A stretch of 19,565 nt of DNA from Massilia sp. (GTDB lineage: Bacteria; Pseudomonadota; Gammaproteobacteria; Burkholderiales; Burkholderiaceae_D). Every line of letters begins with the position of its first letter. The first letter of the stretch is position 1. The stretch spans positions 1-19,565 of the forward strand of contig DNCF01000116.1 in assembly GCA_003484545.1 (NCBI GenBank), in the 5' to 3' direction. This document shows positions 7,396 to 14,547 of the stretch, one piece after another. The position numbers and the translations under genes were made by a program. A model generated the notes under the pieces. That model saw only the letters and a list, made by a program, of their open reading frames with translations. It was not told where the DNA came from and searched no databases.

Positions 7396-8994
7396 TTAAG
7401 GTGCAGTCAATTGCTTGTGCGGCATTGGCGCCGCCAACCGGGGCGCCTCGTCCGCCAGTTTGAAGATGCTGACGGCCTGCGCCAGCTGGGCCGCCTGTTC
7501 CTGCATCGCGGCGGCGGCGGCCGCCGCTCCCTCGACCAGGGCGGCGTTTTCCTGGGTGGTCTGGTCCATCTCGAGCACGTTGCGGCTGACCTGGGCGATG
7601 CCGGCGCTCTGCTCCATGCTGGCGGCCGTGATCTCGGCCATGATGTCGGTCACGCGGCGCACGCTCGCCACCACGTCCTGCATCGTCGCGCCGGCCTGCT
7701 CGACCAGGGTACTGCCTTCGCGCACCTTGTCGACCGAGTCGCCGATCAGGTCCTTGATTTCGCGGGCGGCGGCAGCCGAGCGCTGGGCCAGGTTGCGCAC
7801 CTCGCTGGCGACGACGGCGAAGCCGCGCCCCTGTTCGCCCGCGCGCGCCGCTTCCACGGCGGCGTTCAGGGCCAGGATATTGGTCTGGAAAGCAATGCTG
7901 TCGATGACGCCGATGATGTCGACGATCTTTTGCGAGGACGCCGTGATCGAGCCCATGGTGTCGATCACGCGCGCCACCACGGTGCCGCCCTGCTCGGCCA
8001 CGTCCGAGGCCCTGGCCGCCAATTGATTCGCCTGGCGCGCGTTGTCGGCGTTCTGCTGGACGGTGTCGGTCAGCTCGCGCATCGAGCCGGCCGTGTGGCC
8101 GAGCGCGGCGGCCTGCTGCTCGGTGCGGTTTGATAAGTCGAGGTTGCCGCTGGCGATCGCATTCGAGGCGGCCGCCATCGCATCGGTGCCGGCGCGCACC
8201 TCGGCGACGATGCGCATCAGGCTGGCGTTCATGTGCTGCAGGGCCTGCATCATCTGGCCGGTCTCGTCGCGCGTGTCGGCGCGGATCTCGCTGCGCAGGT
8301 CGCCGTCGGCGACGCGGCGCGCGATATCGACCACCTGGTTCAGCGGACGCGTGATGCTGCGCGTGGCAAGGAAGGCCACGCCGAGAGAAATAGTGGCGGC
8401 AACCGCGGCCAGCGCCAGCACCAGCAGCTGGGTACGGCGAGTCAGCGCGGCGGCGGCCTCGCCGGCCTGCGTCATGGCCGCGTTCTGGTAGGCGATGTAC
8501 TGGTCGAGCTGCTCGAAGTATTTCGCCTGCTGCGGGCGCAGCGAGAACATGAATTTCACCATCGCCTCGTCCTTGCGCTCTTCCAGCACCAGCTTGCCGA
8601 AGGCATCCTGCGCCGGCAGGAACTTCGCCTGGACCTGGGCGATCGCCGCCAGGATCTGGGCGCCTTCCGCGTCGCGCGTGCCCTGCACCAGGCGCGCGAC
8701 GGCGGCGCTGGCGCCGGCGCTCTTGCGGCCGGCGTTCTCGAGTTCCTTCTTGACCTGCTCGGGGTCGGCCATCACCAGCACGCTGAGCATGCCGCGCGTG
8801 GCCTCGTTGACGTCGGACTTGATGGCGTTGGCGCTGACGGTGTTTGCGTAGCGCACCTTGAGCAGATGGGCCATCTCGGCGTTCAGGCTGGCCATGCGCG
8901 CATACGACAGGCCGGCCAGCAGGACCAGCAGCGAAATCACGATACCGAAGCCGATGGCCAGGCGCTGGCCGATACGCAAGTTATTGATGTTCAC
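7396..8994 (-). CDS. Methyl-accepting chemotaxis protein
   Basis: A 532-aa transmembrane chemoreceptor that signals to CheA/CheW. Residues 11-33 form the first membrane helix. Residues about 34-187 are a periplasmic helical-bundle sensor of the four-helix-bundle type. Residues about 188-211 form the second membrane helix. A HAMP linker follows (ATRSITRPLNQVVDIARRVA), then a long signalling coiled coil with the hallmark tip (SIAFQTNILALNAAVEAARA and GRGFAVVASEVRNLAQRSA). The C-terminus (MPHKQLTAP) lacks an NWETF-like receptor-methylation tail. The start is a GTG with a GGGGAC ribosome site 5-6 nt upstream; this best fits MNINNLRIGQRLAIGFG, a common opening for these receptors. The ligand cannot be inferred. 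The exported chalcone-isomerase-like gene follows by 20 bp. Confidence 0.96.
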   Translation of the reverse strand: MNINNLRIGQRLAIGFGIVISLLVLLAGLSYARMASLNAEMAHLLKVRYANTVSANAIKSDVNEATRGMLSVLVMADPEQVKKELENAGRKSAGASAAVARLVQGTRDAEGAQILAAIAQVQAKFLPAQDAFGKLVLEERKDEAMVKFMFSLRPQQAKYFEQLDQYIAYQNAAMTQAGEAAAALTRRTQLLVLALAAVAATISLGVAFLATRSITRPLNQVVDIARRVADGDLRSEIRADTRDETGQMMQALQHMNASLMRIVAEVRAGTDAMAAASNAIASGNLDLSNRTEQQAAALGHTAGSMRELTDTVQQNADNARQANQLAARASDVAEQGGTVVARVIDTMGSITASSQKIVDIIGVIDSIAFQTNILALNAAVEAARAGEQGRGFAVVASEVRNLAQRSAAAAREIKDLIGDSVDKVREGSTLVEQAGATMQDVVASVRRVTDIMAEITAASMEQSAGIAQVSRNVLEMDQTTQENAALVEGAAAAAAAMQEQAAQLAQAVSIFKLADEAPRLAAPMPHKQLTAP

Positions 8995-9060
8995 ACCGTC
9001 CCCGTTCCGAAGAAATAGAATGATCGTGCTAAAACAGCAATATCAATATAGCACTGAAAT

Positions 9061-9076
9061 CTTGACGGAAATCAAG
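9061..9076. promoter_or_regulatory. Small inverted repeat upstream of the chemoreceptor gene
   Basis: CTTGA-cggaaa-TCAAG is a perfect 5-bp inverted repeat 67 bp upstream of the chemoreceptor GTG, in an A/T-rich stretch that must hold its promoter. It could be an operator. A flagellar sigma28 (TAAA...GCCGATAA) promoter was looked for and not seen. The rest of the 8995-9203 gap shows nothing I can name. Confidence 0.25.
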
Positions 9077-9203
9077 AAGCAATAACTATTTCAATGCTGC
9101 AAGAGCACAATACAACGGGGCTTATAGAGCAGGCGCGTCGTCGGAACAGGACGAGCGTACGGGGGAGACGATGCAACGCTGCCATAGAGGTGCTTAGGCG
9201 CGC

Positions 9204-9740
9204 TTAATGGGTCTCGCGTTCGATGGCGCCCAGCACGCTCGGGGTATCGGCCGGCTTGGCCAGCTCGTCGGCTTCGGGATCGGGCTTGTCCGGCAGGTGC
9301 GGACTGTCGCGCCGCAGTTCCTCGAGCATGGCGATGATCTTGCTGGTCTTTTCGTCCGACAGCAGGCTGATCTGCAGGTCGAGGTGGGCATTGCGTTCGG
9401 CCAGTTTCGACATGCGGTTCTGGCGGATCAGCACGGTGGTGGAGATGATGAAGGCGTTCAGGGAAACGAAGCCCTGCAGCCAGAAGAAAGGCGGTTCGTC
9501 GACCTGGTTGCCCCCGAACTCGGGCGCGGCGACATTCCAGACGATCCAGCCGATGATGAAGCTGACGTTGACGGCGAAGTAGCCGGGACTGCCCAGGAAC
9601 AGGCTCACCTTTTCGACGATCTTCTGCGCCGTCGTGACCTGTTCCTCGTTGCGTTCGCAGTATTCGGCGATCGTGTCGATGTTTTCGCTGACGCTGGGCG
9701 GCAGCGGCCCGCAGGAATCCGTGTCGTCATGGGCAGCCAT
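9204..9740 (-). CDS. DUF1003 family membrane protein
   Basis: 178 aa, matching the DUF1003 family of small bacterial membrane proteins of unknown function. The order is a polar N-terminus with NIDTIAEYCERNEEQ, two membrane helices (about residues 53-72, GYFAVNVSFIIGWIVWNVAA, and 84-104, FFWLQGFVSLNAFIISTTVL), then the hallmark cytoplasmic segment IRQNRMSKLAERNAHLDLQI and a helical, charged tail. The ATG at 9740 is chosen because the frame continues upstream only as Arg/Pro-rich sequence typical of a GC-rich non-coding frame. No clear Shine-Dalgarno is present. It sits alone between the chemoreceptor and ferredoxin genes on the same strand. Confidence 0.88.
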   Translation of the reverse strand: MAAHDDTDSCGPLPPSVSENIDTIAEYCERNEEQVTTAQKIVEKVSLFLGSPGYFAVNVSFIIGWIVWNVAAPEFGGNQVDEPPFFWLQGFVSLNAFIISTTVLIRQNRMSKLAERNAHLDLQISLLSDEKTSKIIAMLEELRRDSPHLPDKPDPEADELAKPADTPSVLGAIERETH

Positions 9741-9855
9741 GGGGGCAGCATAGCATGCCGGTCGAAGCGCTCGCCGCGCGGCGCGGACAAGCGTGCGTGC
9801 CCCCGGCCGGCATGCCCGGCGTAGCGGCGCGCGTGGGGGAGAACGGAAGGAAAGC

Positions 9856-9873
9856 GCCGGCAGCGGGGCCGGC
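9856..9873 (-). terminator. Weak hairpin after the ferredoxin gene
   Basis: GCCGGC-agcggg-GCCGGC forms a 6-bp GC stem 8 nt past the ferredoxin stop on the minus strand and is followed by GCTTTCCTTCC, with no clean T run. It may end the DUF6279-rsmD-coaD-ferredoxin transcript weakly. The remaining 9741-9855 stretch shows no gene. Confidence 0.3.
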
Positions 9874-9880
9874 GGCGGGA

Positions 9881-10141
9881 TCAGCCGGCGTTCTTCGCCG
9901 CCGTCAGGCGCTCGTATTTCGCCTGCAATTCCTCGCGCGTTTCGCGCCAGGCGGGATCGAACGGAATGCAGGCGACCGGGCACAGCGAGGCGCACTGCGG
10001 CTCGTCGAAGTGGCCGACGCACTCGGTGCATTTATGCGGATCGATCTCGTAGATCTCCTCGCCCATCGAGATGGCGTCGTTCGGGCACTCGGGCTCGCAC
10101 ACGTCGCAGTTGATGCAGTCGTCGGTAATCAGTAAGGCCAT
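9881..10141 (-). CDS. YfhL-type 2[4Fe-4S] ferredoxin
   Basis: An 86-aa electron carrier with two cluster-binding sets. The first is C9-x2-C12-x2-C15-x3-C19-P. The second is C38-x2-C41-x8-C50-x3-C54-P, with an extra Cys at 58. The longer eight-residue spacing in the second set and the C-terminal helical tail (REELQAKYERLTAAK) are typical of the YfhL / Allochromatium-type ferredoxins. The start MALLITDDCINCDVCEPECP is the standard opening. It lies 30 bp after coaD on the same strand, a pairing common in betaproteobacteria, and probably shares its transcript. Its redox partner is unknown. Confidence 0.95.
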   Translation of the reverse strand: MALLITDDCINCDVCEPECPNDAISMGEEIYEIDPHKCTECVGHFDEPQCASLCPVACIPFDPAWRETREELQAKYERLTAAKNAG

Positions 10142-10171
10142 GGTACTGCTGCTCTCAAAATAACCTGGATG

Positions 10172-10669
10172 TCAGGCTTTCGGCAGGTTCATCGCTGCGA
10201 TTTTCTTTTGCAGCCAACGGTCCACCGAAGGGAACACGAATTTCGACACGTCGCCGCCCAGCATCGCGATCTCGCGCACGATGGTGCCGGAGATGAATTG
10301 GTACTGATCGGACGGGGTCAGGAACAGGGTTTCGACGTCGGGCAGCAAATAGCGGTTCATGCCCGCCATCTGGAACTCGTATTCGAAATCGGAGACGGCG
10401 CGCAGGCCGCGCACGATCACGCGCGCGTCATGCTGGCGCACGAAATCCTTCAGCAGGCCGGAAAAACTTTCGACCTTCACGTTCGGGTAATGGCCGAGCA
10501 CCTCGTTGGCGATTTCCAGGCGTTCGTCGAGCGTGAAGAAGGGCTTCTTGTTCTTGCTGTCGGCGACACCGACCACGAGCGTGTCGAACAGGCCCGAAGC
10601 ACGACGGACCAAATCTTCATGGCCGCGGGTGAGCGGGTCAAAAGTACCTGGATAAACGGCTACAACCAT
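10172..10669 (-). CDS. coaD: Phosphopantetheine adenylyltransferase
   Basis: CoaD adenylates 4'-phosphopantetheine with ATP to give dephospho-CoA, the penultimate step of coenzyme A synthesis, in the cytoplasm. At 165 aa it is the usual length. The nucleotidyltransferase signature GTFDPLTRGH (residues 8-17, with the catalytic His17) is intact, as are VVGVADSKNKKPFF, RGLRAVSDFEYEFQMAGMN and ISGTIVREIA, a slight variant of the usual ISSTxVRE. An AGGGAG ribosome site lies 5 nt before the ATG. It is preceded by rsmD with a 115-bp gap and followed by the ferredoxin gene; rsmD-coaD linkage is widespread in proteobacteria. Confidence 0.97.
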   Translation of the reverse strand: MVVAVYPGTFDPLTRGHEDLVRRASGLFDTLVVGVADSKNKKPFFTLDERLEIANEVLGHYPNVKVESFSGLLKDFVRQHDARVIVRGLRAVSDFEYEFQMAGMNRYLLPDVETLFLTPSDQYQFISGTIVREIAMLGGDVSKFVFPSVDRWLQKKIAAMNLPKA

Positions 10670-10777
10670 TGTGGCTCCCTGGGAGAAACACCTGTGTTTA
10701 TTAAAGGCGCATTATGCCTGAAAATCCGGCAGTTGCCCCAGCCCGAGGCGAGCCTTGCCCGCAAATTGAGCAACATT

Positions 10778-10793
10778 AAGGCGTTTACGCCTT
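10778..10793 (-). other. Hairpin across the rsmD stop codon
   Basis: AAGGCG-ttta-CGCCTT is a perfect 6-bp stem with the rsmD TAA in its loop. It lacks a T run on the minus strand, so it is a poor terminator. It may protect or process the rsmD-coaD message. The gap to coaD (10670-10784) shows nothing else I can name. Confidence 0.3.
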
Positions 10794-11426
10794 GTTTTCG
10801 TGCAATTTGAGCAGATGGTAATAGACCATGCCCGCCTTGTCGGCGCGCACTTGCTCCCAGGGCGCCAGCCACTCGGGCAGATCGTCACCTTGCGGCAGCG
10901 CGAATTCGGCCTCGACATAGACCATGCCGCCCTCCTTCAGCAGGTCCCTGCACAGCGGCAGCGCCTTGGCCACGAAGTCCTGTTGATAAGGCGGATCGAG
11001 GAAAATGACGTCGAAACGCTGGCCGCGCAGGGCCATGTCGCGCGCCACGGCGAAGGCATCGCCGCGCAGCAGCGTGACGTTGTCGGCCTTCAGCGTTTCC
11101 TTGTTCAGTTCAAGCTGGCGCACGGCCGGGCCGTGATAGTCGAGCATGACGACGGCGCGGGCGCCGCGGCTAGCCGCTTCGAAGCCCAGCGCCCCGCTGC
11201 CGGCGAACAAATCGAGGCAATCGACCGCGTCCCAGTCGCCGCCGACCTGGTGGTTGATCCAATTGAACACGGTTTCGCGCACGCGGTCCGGCGTGGGGCG
11301 CAGGCCGAGGGCGTCGAGCACCGGCAGCAGGCGCCGTTTCCATGCGCCGCCGATGATGCGCACCTGTTGCGGCGCGAGGCGCGGCCGTCTGTGCTGGCCC
11401 TGGGGTTTTGCTGGCTTTCTTTGCAT
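10785..11426 (-). CDS. rsmD: 16S rRNA (guanine-966 N2)-methyltransferase
   Basis: RsmD methylates G966 of 16S rRNA in the assembled small ribosomal subunit. At 213 aa it is near the family length. The early QQVRIIGGAWKRRLLPV and GLRPTPDRVRETVFNWI match the RsmD N-terminus. The SAM-binding motif is LDLFAGSGALGFEAASRG, and the catalytic DPPY lies in FDVIFLDPPY. The ATG at 11426 is preferred; the frame is open upstream to 11534, but that part overlaps the DUF6279 coding end and is not RsmD-like. It follows the DUF6279 lipoprotein gene by 43 bp. A TATAGT sequence (11434-11439 on the minus strand) ends only 7 nt before the ATG. Confidence 0.95.
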   Translation of the reverse strand: MQRKPAKPQGQHRRPRLAPQQVRIIGGAWKRRLLPVLDALGLRPTPDRVRETVFNWINHQVGGDWDAVDCLDLFAGSGALGFEAASRGARAVVMLDYHGPAVRQLELNKETLKADNVTLLRGDAFAVARDMALRGQRFDVIFLDPPYQQDFVAKALPLCRDLLKEGGMVYVEAEFALPQGDDLPEWLAPWEQVRADKAGMVYYHLLKLHENKA

Positions 11427-11469
11427 GGCGCGCACTATACCATGCGCCCTTGCACCCGATTTCGTCGGC

Positions 11470-12366
11470 TTATTTTGCTTCCCGGGCGAGCGCGTTGAAG
11501 TCGTCGATCCAGCCTTGCATGCGCTTGTGGGCATGCGCCTTCTGCTGCGGCGTGGTCATCCGGATCGCGGTCAGGATGTAGTTGGTCGTCGCGTTCGTAT
11601 AGTTGTCGTAGAAGGTCTTGCGTTCGGGCGCGTCCATGCGGCCGAAAAATTCGCGGATCAGGGCCGTGATCATGTTCGCGGCCTGCTCCTTGTTCGGCTT
11701 GTCTGCCTGGATTTTACGCACCAGGGCCAGGATCTTGCGCTGGCGATCGATCCGTTCTTCCAGCCAGATCTGGTTGTCGAGCGGACGCGCATCCGAGGCG
11801 CGCCGCAGCGCCGCTTCCTGCTCGCGGCTGAAGTCGCCGAACCAGAGCTTGAATTGCTCCATCGACTTGTCGAAGCGCGCCTCGTTGCGCTTTTCGACGC
11901 TGCCGCTGACGAACTTGCGGCGGTATTCGTTGTTCTTTTTCTCGAAGCGCTGCTCCATTTGGCGGATCTGGTCGGGCGTGAGCGACAGCGCCAGGTCGGC
12001 CATGTCGGGCACGGCGCGGTAGGCCAGCACCTCGGTGCGGTTGCGGATTTCCTTGTAGGCATTCACCAGGTCGGCCTGGGTGGGATTGCCGGCCAGCTGG
12101 CGCTGGAACTTGTCGAGCAGTGCCGCATAATCCTGCAACTGGGTTTTTCGATGCCATTGGAATAGTTCCCGGATATCACGTTTGACCCAGTCGGCCTGAT
12201 CGCCTTCGAAATCCACATAGGCGTCCAGCCACCAGTACAGTAGGGTGTCGCCATGGTTGTAGCTGAAGCGAATGGTGCTGCAGGCTGCCAGCAAGGCCAT
12301 CAGCGCGATCAGGAACAGTGCACGCGTGCGCTGGAACAAGGTATCTTGCGTGATAGACTTTTTCAT
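11470..12366 (-). CDS. DUF6279 family lipoprotein
   Basis: 298 aa. The N-terminal membrane anchor LFLIALMALLAAC gives a lipobox with Cys29, so the protein is probably lipid-modified and periplasm-facing. The next segment, STIRFSYNHGDTLLYWWLDA, is the conserved start of the DUF6279 family, followed by a long, charged, mostly helical domain with Arg/Glu-rich heptads to the end. No enzymatic motif is visible and the function is unknown. It is divergent from glmU with only 29 bp between the start codons, so both promoters must overlap the coding ends or the gap. It probably leads a transcript with rsmD, coaD and the ferredoxin gene. The start MKKSITQDT has the expected positive n-region. Confidence 0.87.
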   Translation of the reverse strand: MKKSITQDTLFQRTRALFLIALMALLAACSTIRFSYNHGDTLLYWWLDAYVDFEGDQADWVKRDIRELFQWHRKTQLQDYAALLDKFQRQLAGNPTQADLVNAYKEIRNRTEVLAYRAVPDMADLALSLTPDQIRQMEQRFEKKNNEYRRKFVSGSVEKRNEARFDKSMEQFKLWFGDFSREQEAALRRASDARPLDNQIWLEERIDRQRKILALVRKIQADKPNKEQAANMITALIREFFGRMDAPERKTFYDNYTNATTNYILTAIRMTTPQQKAHAHKRMQGWIDDFNALAREAK

Positions 12367-12395
12367 CTTATTAACTCTTCTGTGAAAATCGGCTT

Positions 12396-13772
12396 ATGAA
12401 CGTTGTCATCCTTGCCGCCGGCATGGGAAAGCGGATGCAGTCCGCCCTGCCTAAAGTGTTGCACCCGCTGGCTGGGAAGCCGCTGTTGCAGCATGTCATC
12501 GATACGGCGCGTCGCCTGTCGCCGAGCAAATTATGCGTGATCTACGGGCACGGCGGCGCAGCGGTGCCGGAGATGGTGGCCGGGCTGGCGCAGGACGGCC
12601 AGGCGCCGATCGACACCGCCCTGCAGCAGCCCCAGCTGGGCACCGGCCACGCCGTGATGCAGGCCGTGCCGCAACTGATCGAGGACGCGCCGACCCTGGT
12701 GCTGTACGGCGACGTGCCGCTGACCCAGGAAGCCTCGCTGCGCCGCCTGGTCGAGGCCGCCGGCAGCGACAAGCTCGGCATCCTGACCGTGGAACAAAAC
12801 AACCCCTTCGGCCTGGGCCGCATCGTGCGCGAGAACGGGCGTATCGTCCGCATCGTCGAGGAAAAGGATGCCAGCGACACCGAGCGCGCGATCCGCGAGA
12901 TCAACAGCGGCATCATGTGCATCCCGACCCGCCACCTGAAGCGCTGGCTCGCTGCCCTGTCGAACAACAACGCGCAAGGCGAGTACTACCTGACCGACAT
13001 CGTCGCCCAGGCGGTCAATGACGGCGTCGAGGTGGTCTCCGCCTCGCCGTCGGCCGAATGGGAAGTGGCGGGCGTGAACAGCAAGGTCCAATTGGCCGAG
13101 CTCGAGCGCCGCCACCAGCTGAACATCGCCAACGCGCTGCTGGAAAAGGGCGTCACGCTGATGGACCCGGCGCGCATCGACGTGCGCGGCGAACTGGTCT
13201 GCGGACGCGACGTCGTGATCGACGTCGGCTGCGTGTTCGAAGGCCGCGTCGAGCTGGCAGACGGCGTGACCGTCGGTCCGCACTGCGTGCTGGTGAATGC
13301 GAAGGTCGCCGAAGGCGCCACCATCAAGCCCTTCTGCCACATCGAGGACGCCGTGGTCGGCGCGCAATCGCAGATCGGCCCCTACGCGCGCCTGCGCCCG
13401 GGCACGGAGCTGGGCGAAGACGTCCATGTGGGTAACTTCGTCGAGATCAAGAACAGCCAGGTCGCCGCGCACAGCAAGGCGAACCATCTTGCCTATGTCG
13501 GCGACGCCACGGTCGGCTCGCGCGTGAACATCGGCGCCGGCACCATCACGTGTAACTACGACGGCGCCAACAAATTCCGCACCGTGATCGAGGATGACGC
13601 CTTCATCGGCAGCGACAGCCAGCTGGTGGCGCCGGTTACCGTCGGCAAGGGCGCAACGCTCGGCGCCGGCACCACGCTGACGAAGGACGCGCCGGCCGGT
13701 AAATTGACCATCTCCCGTCCCAAGCAGATGACGGTCGAAGGCTGGAGCCGCCCGGTCAAGAAGAAGAAGTGA
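12396..13772 (+). CDS. glmU: Bifunctional GlcNAc-1-P uridyltransferase / GlcN-1-P acetyltransferase
   Basis: GlmU acetylates glucosamine-1-phosphate and then couples it to UTP to give UDP-GlcNAc, the precursor of peptidoglycan and LPS. At 458 aa it is full length. The N-terminal uridyltransferase domain (about 1-228) has LAAGMGKRMQSALPKVLHPL, the QQPQLGTGHA segment and LYGDVPL. The C-terminal left-handed beta-helix (about 250-455) has repeated hexapeptides and the acetyltransferase active-site region (RPGTELGEDVHVGNFVEIKN, KANHLAYVGDA, NIGAGTITCNYDG). The ATG at 12396 lies 29 bp from the divergent DUF6279 start and has only a weak ribosome site. It shares the locus with glmS, which supplies its pathway; a convergent Lrp-type regulator gene separates the two. 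Confidence 0.98.
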   Translation: MNVVILAAGMGKRMQSALPKVLHPLAGKPLLQHVIDTARRLSPSKLCVIYGHGGAAVPEMVAGLAQDGQAPIDTALQQPQLGTGHAVMQAVPQLIEDAPTLVLYGDVPLTQEASLRRLVEAAGSDKLGILTVEQNNPFGLGRIVRENGRIVRIVEEKDASDTERAIREINSGIMCIPTRHLKRWLAALSNNNAQGEYYLTDIVAQAVNDGVEVVSASPSAEWEVAGVNSKVQLAELERRHQLNIANALLEKGVTLMDPARIDVRGELVCGRDVVIDVGCVFEGRVELADGVTVGPHCVLVNAKVAEGATIKPFCHIEDAVVGAQSQIGPYARLRPGTELGEDVHVGNFVEIKNSQVAAHSKANHLAYVGDATVGSRVNIGAGTITCNYDGANKFRTVIEDDAFIGSDSQLVAPVTVGKGATLGAGTTLTKDAPAGKLTISRPKQMTVEGWSRPVKKKK

Positions 13773-13776
13773 GGTC

Positions 13777-13814
13777 TTGCTGTCCACAGCCAATCCACCG
13801 GATATGGACAGCAA
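13777..13814. repeat. 10-bp perfect inverted repeat after glmU
   Basis: TTGCTGTCCA (13777-13786) and TGGACAGCAA (13805-13814) are perfect complements around an 18-nt loop, starting 4 bp after the glmU stop. There is no T run on either side, so as a terminator it would need Rho or act only as a 3' end barrier. The right arm runs into two 11-bp tandem repeats, ACAGCAAAATC (13808-13818) and ACAGCAAATTC (13819-13829), plus a partial third. Confidence 0.6.
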
Positions 13815-13902
13815 AATCACAGCAAATTCACAGGGTAATCCACCGGCTTATCCCGGGGTTACCCTCCCACCTTCCACAACCTCATCCACTGACTTATCCA
13901 CA
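13780..13902 (+). promoter_or_regulatory. Cluster of DnaA-box-like 9-mers
   Basis: A perfect DnaA box, TTATCCACA (13894-13902), is preceded at exact 12-bp steps by TCATCCACT (13882) and CCTTCCACA (13870). Further degenerate copies in the same direction are CTGTCCACA (13780), CAATCCACC (13791, 11 bp on), TAATCCACC (13836) and TTATCCCGG (13848, 12 bp on). A 7-bp inverted repeat AGGGTAA/TTACCCT (13832-13838, 13859-13865) brackets the middle pair. The whole set fits in the glmU / Lrp-regulator convergent gap. DnaA binding is inferred from motif match only. Confidence 0.5.
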
Positions 13903-13916
13903 GCCGCTCCCGTGTC

Positions 13917-14390
13917 TCAGACGGCGATGCGGGTCTCGAACTTGCTGCGGAAGGTCGAAAAATACGCCTTCACGTTGCGCACGTTGGCGTGGGTCGCGAA
14001 CAGGCGGTGCGCCAGCGCGTGGTAGGCCGGCATGTCGACCACCTGCACCACCAGCACGAAATCCGGGCCCGGCGCGACGCGGTAGCACTGCAGCACCGCC
14101 TCCTCGCCGGCCACGCGCTGCTCGAATTGCTCCATGCGGTCGGCCGCCTGGACGTCGAGCGTGATCTCGACGATGGCGGTCAGGCGCGCGCCGACCTTGT
14201 CCGGAGCGACGATGGCAACTTGCCTTTCGATAACACCTGCATCGGTCAGCTGCTTGACGCGGCGCAGACAAGTCGGCGGCGAAACGTGGACCAGTTCCGC
14301 CAACTCGGCATTGGTATGCGATGCGTCAGTCTGCAGGGCGTTGAGGATGCGACGATCAAGCTCGTCCAAGGGCTGAATGGCGTCAGTCAT
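13917..14390 (-). CDS. Lrp/AsnC-family regulator
   Basis: A second Lrp/AsnC protein, 157 aa, clearly different from the one at 4530. The winged helix-turn-helix (about 8-65) has LDELDRRILNALQTDASHTN and VSPPTCLRRVKQLTDAGVI. The RAM domain (about 70-150) has VEITLDVQ, QCYRVAPGPDFVLVVQVVDM and NVRNVKAYFSTFRSKFET. The usual Gly-rich effector turn is replaced by APGPDF, so the ligand may differ from leucine. The gene is convergent with glmU and divergent from glmS. No Shine-Dalgarno is visible before the ATG. Its upstream gap carries phased TGAAA sites that overlap its own predicted promoter (TTTCAG-N17-TATAAA on the minus strand), suggesting autoregulation and possible control of glmS. Confidence 0.93.
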   Translation of the reverse strand: MTDAIQPLDELDRRILNALQTDASHTNAELAELVHVSPPTCLRRVKQLTDAGVIERQVAIVAPDKVGARLTAIVEITLDVQAADRMEQFEQRVAGEEAVLQCYRVAPGPDFVLVVQVVDMPAYHALAHRLFATHANVRNVKAYFSTFRSKFETRIAV

Positions 14391-14493
14391 GAAATTAAAT
14401 GTAAAAATTTAGTTTTAGATGAAAGAATATTTCATCGTGCTCGTTAGGTGAAATTTTATAACGTTTTCGATTGAATTCTGAAAGCTTATTTCA
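14390..14493. promoter_or_regulatory. Phased TGAAA/TTTCA operator array between regulator and glmS
   Basis: TGAAA occurs at 14390, 14420, 14449 and 14479, at steps of 30, 29 and 30 bp. Two of them are complete inverted repeats of identical geometry, TGAAA-N5-TTTCA: 14420-14434 (extended to GATGAAA-gaata-TTTCATC, 14418-14436) and 14479-14493. Spacing near three helical turns puts all four on one DNA face, as expected for a multimeric Lrp-family protein that wraps DNA. The array spans from the regulator's start codon to just upstream of a candidate glmS promoter. Confidence 0.55.
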
Positions 14494-14499
14494 TACGCA

Positions 14500-14529
14500 T
14501 TGCCATAGGATATGCATTATTGCTAATTT
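14500..14529 (+). promoter_or_regulatory. Candidate glmS promoter
   Basis: TTGCCA (14500-14505), an 18-bp spacer and TAATTT (14524-14529) are a plausible -35/-10 pair for glmS. Transcription would start near 14536, leaving a very short leader with a GAGGAT ribosome site before the ATG at 14548. The short leader has no room for a glmS ribozyme, which is a Gram-positive feature. The upstream TGAAA palindrome would be centred near -50. Confidence 0.35.
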
Positions 14530-14547
14530 TTTAGACGAGGATCTTCC

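Noticed and set aside
13777..13814. Canonical terminator for glmU
   Set aside because: The 10-bp inverted repeat is real but has an 18-nt loop and no T run, so it was listed as a repeat, not as an intrinsic terminator.
14530..14547. glmS ribozyme or riboswitch before glmS
   Set aside because: The gap after the candidate promoter is far too short, and the class is known from Gram-positive bacteria.
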